A stretch of DNA of 64,000 nucleotides. Origin: Kribbella sp. NBC_00382 (GTDB lineage: Bacteria > Actinomycetota > Actinomycetes > Propionibacteriales > Kribbellaceae). Below the pieces are notes generated by a model, which was not told where the DNA came from, made no database searches, and saw only the letters and a list, made by a program, of their open reading frames with translations. The position numbers were made by a program, and so were the translations under genes. Positions within the stretch are counted from its first letter, which is position 1, and every line of letters begins with the position of its first letter. The stretch spans positions 7,440,001 to 7,504,000 of the forward strand of contig NZ_CP107954.1 of assembly GCF_036067295.1 (NCBI RefSeq). The letters are read 5' to 3'. Shown piece by piece: positions 15,851-24,312 of the stretch.

Positions 15851-17215
15851 ATGACTCAGGTTGAAGAGAAGAGCCAGGCGGCGGGCTACCGCTGGCGCTG
15901 GGCAGCGCTGGCCGTCCTGCTCGTCGCAGAGGCGATGAATCTGCTCGACGCGACGATCGTGCAGGTCGCAGCACCGCTGATCCACACCGAGCTCGGTGGT
16001 CGCGAGTCGGACATCCAATGGTTCAGCGCCGCCTACACGCTGCCGTTCGCCGGGCTCCTGATCACCGGCGGCCGGCTGGGCGACATTGTGGGACGCAAGC
16101 GGTTGTTCCGGATCGGGATGATCGGGTTCCTGCTCGGCTCACTCACCTGCGCTCTGGCGCCAGGCGTCGGTGTCCTGATCGCGGCCCGGGCCGTTCAGGG
16201 CGCGGCGGCGGCCTTGGTGATCCCGCAGACGATCGGTCTGATCCGCGCGATGTTCGATCAGGCCGAGTTGCCGAAGGCTCTCGGCAGCATCGGCCCCGTG
16301 ATGGGTCTCGCCGGAATCAGCGGCCCTTTGCTCGGCGGTCTGCTCACCCACGCCGATCTCTTCGGCAGCTCCTGGCGTGCCGTCTTCGCCGTGAACCTGC
16401 CACTGGGACTGGCCGTTCTACTCGCGACCCCGCTCCTGCTCGAAGACCGTTCGCCCCTGCGCCTGCGACCCGACCTCGCAGGGAGCGCTCTCCTCGTGAT
16501 CGCGACCGTCCTGATCGTCTATCCGCTGATCCAGAGCAGACTCTGGATCCTGTTGCCGGTCGGACTGCTCGTCGCCGCGGCCTGGCTGTTGCAGCAACGC
16601 CGCCGCAACCACACAGGTCGTACGCCGCTGATCGAGTTCAGCCTGTTCGAGAACCGCGGTTTCGCCGCCGCCCTGCTCACCTCCACCCTGTTCTTCGCCG
16701 TCCTCACCGGCGCAACACTGGTGATCGTCCTGTACCTCCAGGTCGGACTGCATCAAGGTGTGCTGCACGCCAGCCTCATTTTGTTGCCTTGGTCAACAGC
16801 TTCCGGACTGGCGTCCTGGCTGGCCGGCAGCCGGCTGATCCCGAGGTACGGGACGACCCGGATCATGTTCACCGGATTGGCGATCTTCGCGACCGGCCTG
16901 CTGCTGATCATCGCGGGCCTGCAGTTGTCCGTCGCGCTCGGCATCGCCGGGCTGGGTGCCGGCCTGTTCACCACGCCCTTCTTCACTGCTGCGCTGCATC
17001 GCGTACGACCAACCGAGACCGGCTCGGCGGCGGGCCTACTCAACGCGGTCCAACAACTCGGCGGCACCATCGGCGTCGCCCTGCTCGGCACGATCTTCTT
17101 CCACCACCTCTCCCCCGCTCACCCGAAGGCTGCGGCAGAGAGCGCTTTCTGGATCGCCCTGATCCTCGTCGCGGCTGCAGCGACCTCAGCCGCGTTCATG
17201 CGAAGGCGGGACTAG
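15851..17215 (+). CDS. MFS exporter, DHA2 (EmrB/QacA-like) type
   Basis: This 454-residue integral membrane protein has about fourteen predicted helices. The MFS loop motif is GRLGDIVGRKRLFRIG, and the first helix carries the AMNLLDATIVQVAAP signature of DHA2 drug exporters; GPVMGLAGISGPLLGGLL is the motif C region in helix 5. Such proteins exchange protons for toxic or signalling compounds. The gene is divergent from the Lrp/AsnC regulator. Its stop overlaps the stop of the opposing MFS gene at a shared CTAG. The Shine-Dalgarno signal before ATG 15851 is weak. Confidence 0.93.
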   Translation: MTQVEEKSQAAGYRWRWAALAVLLVAEAMNLLDATIVQVAAPLIHTELGGRESDIQWFSAAYTLPFAGLLITGGRLGDIVGRKRLFRIGMIGFLLGSLTCALAPGVGVLIAARAVQGAAAALVIPQTIGLIRAMFDQAELPKALGSIGPVMGLAGISGPLLGGLLTHADLFGSSWRAVFAVNLPLGLAVLLATPLLLEDRSPLRLRPDLAGSALLVIATVLIVYPLIQSRLWILLPVGLLVAAAWLLQQRRRNHTGRTPLIEFSLFENRGFAAALLTSTLFFAVLTGATLVIVLYLQVGLHQGVLHASLILLPWSTASGLASWLAGSRLIPRYGTTRIMFTGLAIFATGLLLIIAGLQLSVALGIAGLGAGLFTTPFFTAALHRVRPTETGSAAGLLNAVQQLGGTIGVALLGTIFFHHLSPAHPKAAAESAFWIALILVAAAATSAAFMRRRD

Positions 17216-18408
17216 GCGCTGGGGATGAGGTTGTTCGCGGCGGCTCGAGCGTGAAGAGCGGGAGCCAACGCCAACTGTCCGGCGAAGAGCACACCACCCA
17301 GCACCGCGCAGCCAAGCCAAACGGTGACCCGGCCTGCATGCTCAAGAACGTTGGTACCGAGCAACGGACCGATGACGCTGCCCAACCCGAACGACATGCT
17401 CCCCGCCAGCCCCATGTACCCGCCGCGGAGGTCGACCGGCGCGAGGTCGGCGAAGACCGCACCGACCACGGCCGCGAAGCCGATCTCCCCGATCGTCCAG
17501 ACCACCACCGACAGCCCGTACCCCCACCAGCTCTCCACGATCGCCCCGAGCCCGAAGCCCAGCCCGACGATCAGCATCGACCCGGCCAGCAGCTTCGGCC
17601 GGTCGAGCGCGGCCAGCCGCCGGTTCACGAACGGCTGCACCAGCACGATCACGACACCGTTCAAAGCGATCACCAGCCCGTACGTCGACGAAGGCAGCCC
17701 GTCCCCCGCCATCGCGAGCGGCAAGGTCGAGTACCCCTGGAAGTAGATCGTCGCGTAGCCGACCTGGAGCAGGATCATCAACAGGAAGGTGGTGTCCCGC
17801 AACGCGACCGGCAGCAACGGCCGGCGCGGCCCGTCGTCGAGCACCGGCCGGGTCTCGGGCACCATCCGCCAGATCACCAGCGCCGCGAGGACCGAAGTGC
17901 CGGCGTTGATCCAGAACAGCCAGTTGTAGCCGACGCTCGCGAGCACACCGGCGCTGACCGTCGAGACGGAGAAACCGAGGTTGATCGCCCAGAACAGCAG
18001 CCCGTACGCGCGAACGCGCTCTCTCGGCTGGAGCAGGTCGGCCACGGTCGCCTGGACCGCGGGCCGGAACAGGTCCCCCATCAGGCCGACCACGAAAGCA
18101 GCCGCCCAGATCGTCACCATCGGGCGGGCCGAGCCGAGCAGGATCAACGCGGCCGCGGTACCGAAGAAGCCGATCAGCATCGTCCGGCGGCGGCCGGAGC
18201 GATCGGACAGCCAGCCGCCGACGAGCTGCGAGACGACGGACCCGGCACCGACCGCGGCCACCACGGCACCCGCGGTACCGGCCGAGAGATGCCGGTCCTG
18301 CGTCAGGTACAGAACCAGGAAGGGCTGGACGAAGCTGCCGAGCCGGTTGATCAGCTGGCAGACCCACAGAGCCCAGAAAGCGCGTGGCAGGCGCGGAGCG
18401 TCGTTCAT
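17212..18408 (-). CDS. MFS transporter, DHA1-like, twelve helices
   Basis: This 398-residue protein has about twelve hydrophobic segments. The signature loop GGWLSDRSGRRRTMLIG after helix 2 is the MFS A-motif, and the N-terminus RAFWALWVCQLINRLGSFV matches multidrug-type (YfcJ/MdtH-like) members. The substrate is unknown. It is divergent from the winged-helix regulator at 18504 with a 95-bp gap holding perfect palindromes, so that regulator probably controls it. Its last codon overlaps the opposing exporter gene by four bases. Confidence 0.92.
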   Translation of the reverse strand: MNDAPRLPRAFWALWVCQLINRLGSFVQPFLVLYLTQDRHLSAGTAGAVVAAVGAGSVVSQLVGGWLSDRSGRRRTMLIGFFGTAAALILLGSARPMVTIWAAAFVVGLMGDLFRPAVQATVADLLQPRERVRAYGLLFWAINLGFSVSTVSAGVLASVGYNWLFWINAGTSVLAALVIWRMVPETRPVLDDGPRRPLLPVALRDTTFLLMILLQVGYATIYFQGYSTLPLAMAGDGLPSSTYGLVIALNGVVIVLVQPFVNRRLAALDRPKLLAGSMLIVGLGFGLGAIVESWWGYGLSVVVWTIGEIGFAAVVGAVFADLAPVDLRGGYMGLAGSMSFGLGSVIGPLLGTNVLEHAGRVTVWLGCAVLGGVLFAGQLALAPALHARAAANNLIPSA

Positions 18409-18460
18409 GGTCTCTACTGTCGACGGGTTCCAGCAGGGTGTCGAACACTTAGGCCCAGAA

Positions 18461-18494
18461 CTAATCCTTTCGCCGCGGCGAACCCCGAGATTAG
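18461..18494. promoter_or_regulatory. Nested inverted repeats, candidate operator
   Basis: CTAATC (18461-18466) and GATTAG (18489-18494) flank the perfect 14-bp palindrome TTCGCCGCGGCGAA (18469-18482). The site lies between the divergent MFS and regulator genes. A TANNNT -10 element, TAGAGT (18492-18497), stands just upstream of the GTG at 18504, fitting a leaderless transcript. Control of both genes by the regulator is inference. Confidence 0.5.
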
Positions 18495-18503
18495 AGTGCG
18501 GGA

Positions 18504-19496
18504 GTGATCACTCTCAGGCTCAGCACCGACGACGTGAGCCGGATCAGGTTCGCGTTCTCGCCGGTCTGGGAGACGGTGACGAGCATCCGGGCGTTGAGCA
18601 ACAGTACGGTGAGCAGCGTGCACGGACCGTGGCTGCGCAAGGTCCGGCCGTTGCTGGCCGGGCATGACCTTTCGTTGCTCAAGGCCCTCATTCCGCCGGT
18701 CAGCTACATCCCCGACTTCATGACCCCGGCGCCGCCCCGCCGCTCGACCAGCTTCGAGTCAGGTCTCGCAGCAGTCGCCGCCACTCCCCTGCATCTGGTC
18801 ACCGCCGAGTTGAAGCAGCTGCATGCGGACACCCCACATCCGATGCTGCCGGAGCTGATCGCCAAGCCGGCCAAGGCGCTGGACCGGATCACGTCCGCAC
18901 TTGAGGAGTACTGGCACCTGGCGATCGAGCCTGACTGGCGGCGGATGCGGGCGCTGCTGCACGACGACCTCGCGTTCCGGCTGGAGGAGTTGGCCAGCGG
19001 TGGCGTCGAGCGGGTGTTCCGCAATCTCCATCCCTCGGTGAACTTCCGCGGCGACCGCGTCGAGATCGACCGCCCGTACTGCTGCGACGGCGAGCCGCTC
19101 CCCGGTCAGGGCCTGCTGCTCGTACCTTGCGTGTTCGCCTGGCCAGCCGCCCTTCCGGTGACCGCTGCGCCGCACGTGCCGACGATCACCTACCCGCCGC
19201 GTGGTCTCGGCCGGATCTGGGAGAGCCAGGAGGACGTCAGCGAGTCACCACTCGCAGAGCTCGTAGGCAGGACGCGGGCCGCGATAGTCAGCCACCTCGA
19301 CCTGCCGATGTCGACGACTCACCTCGCCCACCAACTCGGCGTCTCCGCACCGACTCTCAGCGTGCACCTGAGCATCCTGCGTGCCTCCGGCGTCGTCGAG
19401 TCGCGCCGCGACGGCCGAGCGGTCCTCTACTACCGCACCTCCCTCGGCAACCACCTCCTGAGCGCCTCCCGCCCAGCCGCCCTCGCCTCAGCCTGA
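18504..19496 (+). CDS. Winged-helix (ArsR-like, DUF5937-type) transcription regulator
   Basis: This 330-residue protein carries an ArsR-type winged helix at its C-terminus (about 260-320: AIVSHLDLPMSTTHLAHQLG, then SAPTLSVHLSILRASGVVESRRDGRAVLYYRT). The long N-terminal part (about 1-240) matches the DUF5937 group of actinobacterial regulators and contains no metal-binding cluster I can assign. The GTG start has GGGAG too close to act as a ribosome binding site, so leaderless translation is likely. It is divergent from the MFS gene at 18408, its probable target. A fourfold decamer repeat follows its stop. Confidence 0.87.
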   Translation: MITLRLSTDDVSRIRFAFSPVWETVTSIRALSNSTVSSVHGPWLRKVRPLLAGHDLSLLKALIPPVSYIPDFMTPAPPRRSTSFESGLAAVAATPLHLVTAELKQLHADTPHPMLPELIAKPAKALDRITSALEEYWHLAIEPDWRRMRALLHDDLAFRLEELASGGVERVFRNLHPSVNFRGDRVEIDRPYCCDGEPLPGQGLLLVPCVFAWPAALPVTAAPHVPTITYPPRGLGRIWESQEDVSESPLAELVGRTRAAIVSHLDLPMSTTHLAHQLGVSAPTLSVHLSILRASGVVESRRDGRAVLYYRTSLGNHLLSASRPAALASA

Positions 19497-19539
19497 ATGC
19501 CCCAGCCTGAATGCCCCTGAATGCCTCGGCCTGAATGCC
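19492..19539. repeat. Four copies of decamer CCTGAATGCC
   Basis: Exact copies of CCTGAATGCC lie at 19492-19501, 19506-19515, 19516-19525 and 19530-19539. The first copy contains the stop codon of the winged-helix regulator, and the last ends one base before the priA stop codon. The copies supply further in-frame stop codons at the convergent junction. The likely origin is slippage. Confidence 0.9.
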
Positions 19540-21579
19540 TTAGCCGAAGGACGCGGGATCCACCTGGACTCGCACGGATCCCAGCAGTTTCTTGGTACTA
19601 CGAGCCGCCTGCCCCTCCCTGAGCGCCCGCGCGAGACTCGTGCCGGACGCTCGTGGAGTCCGCACCACGGCGCGCGACGTCTCGTCGTCGATCGCCACCG
19701 GCCCGAGAACCTCCAAGCCCGCTTGGGGATCCACCAATTGCTGCACCCGGGTGACGAGATCGGAGACCGCGTCCGTCGGTCCGGTCAACTCGGCCAGCTT
19801 GGCGGCCGGCGCCAGCCGCGCAGTACGGCGTTCCTCCAACTCCCGCGACGCGAATCCCTCCGGGCTCCAACGGACAATCGCCTGCAACGGCATCGCCGAC
19901 GGCTCACCGACCAGGATCACCATGCCGCCGTCATGCGCCGAACGGACCAATGCGGCTGCGTTGAACCACCGCCGCACAGCCTCTTCAGGCGCTCGCAGAT
20001 CGGGCCGCGCGAGCAATAGCCACGTATCCAGCAGCAACGCAGCGCTGTAGCCACCGACGGCGACCGGCTCCGCGCCCGGCGTGGTGACGATCAGGGCGGG
20101 CTCGTCCGATACGGAATCGAGCATGTTGTCGCCACCCGACGTACGGACGAGCACTCCGGGGAAGGCTCGGCCCAGCTCCTCCGCTGTACGCCGAGCACCG
20201 ACAATCGCCGCACGCATGCGCGTGTCCCCACACTCCGGGCACCGATGATCCGCCGCCGGTCGGCCACACACACTGCAACTCGGCGGACCTGATCCGCCTG
20301 TACGACGTAGCGAACCACCGCAGGTAGAACACCGAGACGGCGCCCGACACGTCTGGCACACCAGGCTCGGCAGATACCCGGCTCGCGGGACCTGAACGAG
20401 CACCGGGCCAGTCTTCAGTCCCTCACGCGCGATCTCGAAGGCCCGATGCGGAAGGCGCGCCGCCCGAGCTGCCGGATCCCGCGCAATGTCATGGTCGGAC
20501 TCACCCGAGATGTGCACCGACGGCGCAGCGGCCCGGATAACCTTGCGATCCGCGATCAGCTCGCCGGCCCACCCGGACTCGATCAGCGCCGCCGTCTCCG
20601 CGGATCGCGCGAACCCGCCCATCAGCGCGGCACACTTCTGCCGGTACGCACGCAGGAGCAAAACCTCACGCGCATGCGGGTAAGGCGCTCGCGGCTCGGC
20701 ATACGAGTCGTCGCCGTCGTCCCACAGGGCAACGAGTCCCAGATCAGCAACAGGCGCGAAGGCTGCGGCGCGAGTGCCGATCACCACGCGGGTACTGCCA
20801 CGCAACGCGGTCAGGAACGCCCGGTACCGGGCGGTCGGACCCAGATCAGCAGAGAGCGCGACGAATCCGTCCGGACCGAGCACCGCAGTACAGGCTGCTG
20901 CCAGCCGCTCGAGATCACGCGCATCCGGTGCCAGTAGGAGCGCGCCGCGACCAGCCGAGGCACAGACAGCAGCCGCTTGGGCAAAGGCAGTCGCCCAATC
21001 AGCTCCCGGTACTGCGGTCCAGATCGCGCGCGGCGCCTCGGAACGGGTCAACGCGTCGAGGAATCCGCCAGCCAACGGATACGGCGCCCACTCCGAGCGC
21101 GAGTCGGACGTCACCGGGCGGACGGGTTGGGTGCATTTCAGCACCTCCGCCTCGACCTTCGCGTGGCGAGGCGGCACTGCGAGGCGGGTGACGTCGGCCA
21201 GGACTCCGGCGTACCGATCGGCGACCGCGCGGCAGAGGTCAGCCACCTCAGGGGTCAGCACCTGCTCGGCCGAGACCACCTTGCGGATCCTCGCCAGCTT
21301 GCCCTCGTGCTCGGACGACTCCAGCCGCTCCAGCACGAACCCGTCCAGGTCCTTGCCCGCGAACCGCACCTTCACCCGCGCCCCGGGCTGGGCCGCGTCG
21401 GCGAGGTCGTCCGGGACCAGGTAGTCGAACGGCCGGTCCAGATGCGGCAACGGCATATCGACCGCGATCCGGGCGACCGGCAACGACTCGGTGATGCCGG
21501 CCGGCTCCTTGGTCCGCGAACGCCGAACGGTCTCGCGAAGCAGCGTCAACTGCTCAGGTGAGTCCCCGTTCGATGCCAC
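19540..21579 (-). CDS. priA: Primosomal protein N', helicase-inactive actinobacterial type
   Basis: This 679-residue PriA homologue keeps the N-terminal DNA-binding domain (about 34-140: ARIAVDMPLPHLDRPFDYLV) and the zinc region with eight Cys between 408 and 450 (CQTCRAPSRCSTCGG, CSVCGRPAADHRCPECGD). The helicase core is degenerate: there is no GxGKT Walker A near residue 190 (PGADWATAF instead), and the DEAH-like box is LWDDGDDSY (286-293). Loss of ATPase motifs is typical of actinobacterial PriA, which is thought to act in replication restart as a loading scaffold. It lies downstream of metK, separated by a strong hairpin. Confidence 0.95.
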   Translation of the reverse strand: MASNGDSPEQLTLLRETVRRSRTKEPAGITESLPVARIAVDMPLPHLDRPFDYLVPDDLADAAQPGARVKVRFAGKDLDGFVLERLESSEHEGKLARIRKVVSAEQVLTPEVADLCRAVADRYAGVLADVTRLAVPPRHAKVEAEVLKCTQPVRPVTSDSRSEWAPYPLAGGFLDALTRSEAPRAIWTAVPGADWATAFAQAAAVCASAGRGALLLAPDARDLERLAAACTAVLGPDGFVALSADLGPTARYRAFLTALRGSTRVVIGTRAAAFAPVADLGLVALWDDGDDSYAEPRAPYPHAREVLLLRAYRQKCAALMGGFARSAETAALIESGWAGELIADRKVIRAAAPSVHISGESDHDIARDPAARAARLPHRAFEIAREGLKTGPVLVQVPRAGYLPSLVCQTCRAPSRCSTCGGSLRRTGGSGPPSCSVCGRPAADHRCPECGDTRMRAAIVGARRTAEELGRAFPGVLVRTSGGDNMLDSVSDEPALIVTTPGAEPVAVGGYSAALLLDTWLLLARPDLRAPEEAVRRWFNAAALVRSAHDGGMVILVGEPSAMPLQAIVRWSPEGFASRELEERRTARLAPAAKLAELTGPTDAVSDLVTRVQQLVDPQAGLEVLGPVAIDDETSRAVVRTPRASGTSLARALREGQAARSTKKLLGSVRVQVDPASFG

Positions 21580-21650
21580 CGCCGAAGCCTAGTCGGCCTG
21601 GCCGACATCCCGCGGCACCCCTGTGCACAACCCGCCACGACTGGCGACCT

Positions 21651-21712
21651 TGACCACCAAACGGCGACCTTGAACAGGTAATAACGTGTTCAAGGTCGCC
21701 AACTGGTGGTCG
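21651..21712 (-). terminator. Long hairpin between metK and priA
   Basis: GGCGACCTTGAAC (21663-21675) pairs perfectly with GTTCAAGGTCGCC (21688-21700) around a 12-base loop. The arms extend outward through TGACCACCA (21651-21659) and TGGTGGTCGA (21704-21712), with a few mismatches. It starts seven bases after the metK stop on the minus strand. A further partial copy of the arm, GGCGACCTTGACC, lies at 21643-21655. No T-run follows. It could attenuate or end metK transcription before priA. Confidence 0.65.
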
Positions 21713-21718
21713 AGGTGA

Positions 21719-22912
21719 CTACTTGTTGACCGCTGCCTTCAGGGCTTCGACGCGGTCGGTGCGCTCCCAGGTGAAGGCGTCGCCGGTACGGCCGAAGTGG
21801 CCGTTGCGGGCCGTCTGGGCGTAGATCGGGCGGAGCAGGTCGAGGTCGCGGATGATCGCGGCCGGCCGCAGGTCGAAGACCTCGAGAACCGCGTCGCTGA
21901 TCTTGTCGACCGGGACCGTCTCGGTGCCGAAGGTGTCGACGTAGAAGCCGACCGGAGCCGCCTTGCCGATCGCGTAGGCGACCTGGCACTCGGCCCGCGC
22001 GGCCAGGCCGGCGGCGACGATGTTCTTCGCCACCCAGCGCATCGCGTACGCCGCCGAGCGGTCGACCTTCGACGGGTCCTTGCCGGAGAAGGCGCCGCCA
22101 CCGTGCCGGGCCATCCCGCCGTACGTGTCGATGATGATCTTGCGGCCGGTCAGCCCAGCGTCGCCCATCGGGCCGCCGATCTCGAACCGGCCGGTCGGGT
22201 TGACCAGCAGCCGGTAGTCGGTCGAGTCGATGTCGAACTGCTCGAGCACCGGGTCGACGACGTGCTTCTTCACGTCCGGCGACAGCATCGAGTCGAGGCT
22301 GATGTCGGCCGCGTGCTGGCTGGACACCACCACGGTGTGCACCCGGACGGCCTTGTCACCGTCGTACTCGATCGTCACCTGGGTCTTGCCGTCCGGACGC
22401 AGGTACGCCATCGTGCCGTCCTTGCGGACCTCGGACAGCCGCGCCGACAACCGGTGCGCGATGGTGATCGGGAGCGGCATCAGCTCGGGCGTCTCGTTCG
22501 ACGCGTAGCCGAACATCAGCCCCTGGTCGCCGGCGCCCTGCAGGTCGAGCGCGTCCTCGGACAGGTCCGAGCGCGTCTCGTACGCCGTGTCGACACCCTG
22601 CGCGATATCCGGCGACTGGCTGCCGATGGCGACCGTGACGCCGCAGGACGCGCCGTCGAAGCCCTTCAGCGACGAGTCGTAGCCGATCTCGAGGATCCGG
22701 TCCCGGACGATACCGGGGATGTCGACGTACGCCGTCGTGGTGACCTCGCCGGCCACCACCACCAGACCGGTGGTCACCAGGGTCTCCACCGCGACGCGGC
22801 TCTTCGGGTCCTCGGCCAGCAGTGCGTCGAGAATCGAGTCGCTGATCTGGTCAGCGATCTTGTCGGGATGACCCTCGGTCACCGACTCGGACGTGAAAAG
22901 GCGCCGTGCCAC
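21719..22912 (-). CDS. metK: S-adenosylmethionine synthetase
   Basis: MetK makes S-adenosylmethionine from methionine and ATP, supplying RsmB and other methyltransferases. The 397-residue length is normal. Signature segments are all present: SVTEGHPDKIADQISDSILD near the N-terminus (ATP/Mg-binding His and Asp), GAGDQGLMFGYASNETPELM in the middle and GGGAFSGKDPSKVDRSAAY in the C-terminal third. The gene lies between coaBC/winged-helix and priA, as in other actinobacteria. I searched its 200-bp leader for a SAM riboswitch and saw none. Confidence 0.98.
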   Translation of the reverse strand: MARRLFTSESVTEGHPDKIADQISDSILDALLAEDPKSRVAVETLVTTGLVVVAGEVTTTAYVDIPGIVRDRILEIGYDSSLKGFDGASCGVTVAIGSQSPDIAQGVDTAYETRSDLSEDALDLQGAGDQGLMFGYASNETPELMPLPITIAHRLSARLSEVRKDGTMAYLRPDGKTQVTIEYDGDKAVRVHTVVVSSQHAADISLDSMLSPDVKKHVVDPVLEQFDIDSTDYRLLVNPTGRFEIGGPMGDAGLTGRKIIIDTYGGMARHGGGAFSGKDPSKVDRSAAYAMRWVAKNIVAAGLAARAECQVAYAIGKAAPVGFYVDTFGTETVPVDKISDAVLEVFDLRPAAIIRDLDLLRPIYAQTARNGHFGRTGDAFTWERTDRVEALKAAVNK

Positions 22913-23122
22913 GGATACTCCCTGATTTCCTCGTCTGCCACCTGACAGGGAAGATCATCCCCCGCCCGCACACCACCTCACGCGATGCTGTGGGGAAGTA
23001 TGCCAGCAGAACCGCCCACGGGCCCGGACGCCGTCCCGATTCGCCCAATTATTGAGACTGTCTCATCACATCCTGGACATCCCCGCGTAAATCGGCCAGG
23101 TAATTCGCGCCACACCTGGAAC
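22913..23122. promoter_or_regulatory. metK upstream region with 13-bp palindrome
   Basis: This 210-bp gap separates metK from the winged-helix gene on the same strand. TGAGACTGTCTCA (23053-23065) is a perfect palindrome with one central base, in an AT-rich setting (CAATTATTGAGAC), and could be an operator. No SAM-I or SAM-IV riboswitch pattern is evident. Confidence 0.35.
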
Positions 23123-24265
23123 TCAGGCGTGCGCGCCCACTGTCGCCTCGCCGATCGTCAGCACCGGCTGGGCGCCGACAATGACCCCGAGGCGCTCGGC
23201 CTCCTCGTCCAGCCGGCGGAGCTGCAGCGGCTTGAGCCGGCGGAACGGCTCGACCGTCAACTGGAGCTTGCGGCCGCTCTTGCGTTGGTGCCAGACGCCC
23301 GCGACGATGCCGTCGACGAGCAGCAGCGGGTAGTTGCCGGCCTGGCCTCTCGCGAGAGCGCGATCCCACGCCTTGCCAGGGAAGAGCAGTTCGCGCGGAT
23401 GGCTGCCCACGCCGTAGGCGTCGAAGTACGGGAGCAACCGGAGGCCACCGGCACGAGCGGCGGTGAAGTCCGTGTCGCCGCGGACCAGCCAGGCGGGCTG
23501 ACCGTCGAGGACGACTTCTTCCAGCTCGTCAGCTCGCTCGGTGAACACCTTGGTGGCGGCCACCGGCGAGATGCTGAGCCACCTCGCGAAATGCTGCGGC
23601 GTCGCCGGCCCGTAGGACCAGAGGAACCGCCGCAACAACTCAGTGAGCGCTCTCTCGGCACTCACCGGCTGGAACGGCGCAAACCGATGCGGGTTGGTGT
23701 AGGTGGTGTTGCGCCCACGGTTGGGTCCGTAGCAGAGCACCCCGGCGTTGGCCGCCGAGGAGATCGCCTGCCGCCACCGCGGCCAGTACGTCTGGAAGGC
23801 GGGCATCACCAGGTCCCCCGCCCACGGACCGGTCCGTGCGATCACCTGGTCGCTGAGCTCATCCACGGTCAGATCATCATCGGCCAGCGCGTCACCGATC
23901 GCCGCGATCACCTGCGCGGTCTGCTCCGGCGTCATCCGCATCACCAGCGGCGCCGTCGAGTTCGGCGGCTGCAGAGCGGACAGAGCGCTCACCCAACTGG
24001 CCAGCTCATCGGTCGGCAGCAGGTGGACAGTCCCCCGCGGCCCGAACGTCTTCACCAGACTGCGGTCCTCCCACAGTGCCCGCTGAACGTCCTCCCGCGT
24101 CGCCCCTTCCATCCGGAGCGCGACAGAGATCTCAGCCGCCGACAACACCTGAGCATGAGCCCCAGCCATCGCCCGTACTACGTCCGCCGGGCTACCCGTC
24201 GCGGGAACGCTCAGGTGGTGTCTCGCCATCCGCCGCGCGACAACCGCCGGCCAACTCAGCTCCAT
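23123..24265 (-). CDS. Winged-helix DNA-binding protein, AlkZ/YcaQ-like DNA glycosylase family
   Basis: This 380-residue protein matches the HTH_42 (winged helix DNA-binding domain) superfamily, whose studied members AlkZ and YcaQ (AlkX) excise bulky or cross-linked bases. Recognisable blocks are TFGPRGTVHLLPTDE (residues about 73-87), WSYGPATPQHFARWL, LLPYFDAYGVGS and GNYPLLLVDGIVAGVW. In AlkZ-like proteins the catalytic motif is QxQ, and in YcaQ-like proteins QxD. Here the matching position reads H37-A38-Q39 (GAHAQVLSAAE), so the first residue is His. It may still act on DNA by a variant mechanism or have lost activity. It sits between coaBC and metK, with no co-directional partner closer than 50 bp. 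Confidence 0.83.
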   Translation of the reverse strand: MELSWPAVVARRMARHHLSVPATGSPADVVRAMAGAHAQVLSAAEISVALRMEGATREDVQRALWEDRSLVKTFGPRGTVHLLPTDELASWVSALSALQPPNSTAPLVMRMTPEQTAQVIAAIGDALADDDLTVDELSDQVIARTGPWAGDLVMPAFQTYWPRWRQAISSAANAGVLCYGPNRGRNTTYTNPHRFAPFQPVSAERALTELLRRFLWSYGPATPQHFARWLSISPVAATKVFTERADELEEVVLDGQPAWLVRGDTDFTAARAGGLRLLPYFDAYGVGSHPRELLFPGKAWDRALARGQAGNYPLLLVDGIVAGVWHQRKSGRKLQLTVEPFRRLKPLQLRRLDEEAERLGVIVGAQPVLTIGEATVGAHA

Positions 24266-24312
24266 ACCGGAAGGCTAGGAGCAGAAGCGGTCAGGACCTG
24301 ACCTAAGCGGAC

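Noticed and set aside
16018..18507. Very long open frame (829 codons) on the plus strand across two MFS genes
   Set aside because: It is a shifted-frame shadow: codon use is Arg/Pro/Ala-heavy without domain motifs, and both MFS genes are well supported in other frames.
22913..23122. SAM riboswitch before metK
   Set aside because: The leader lacks the conserved SAM-I or SAM-IV helices I could recognise; only a short palindrome is present.
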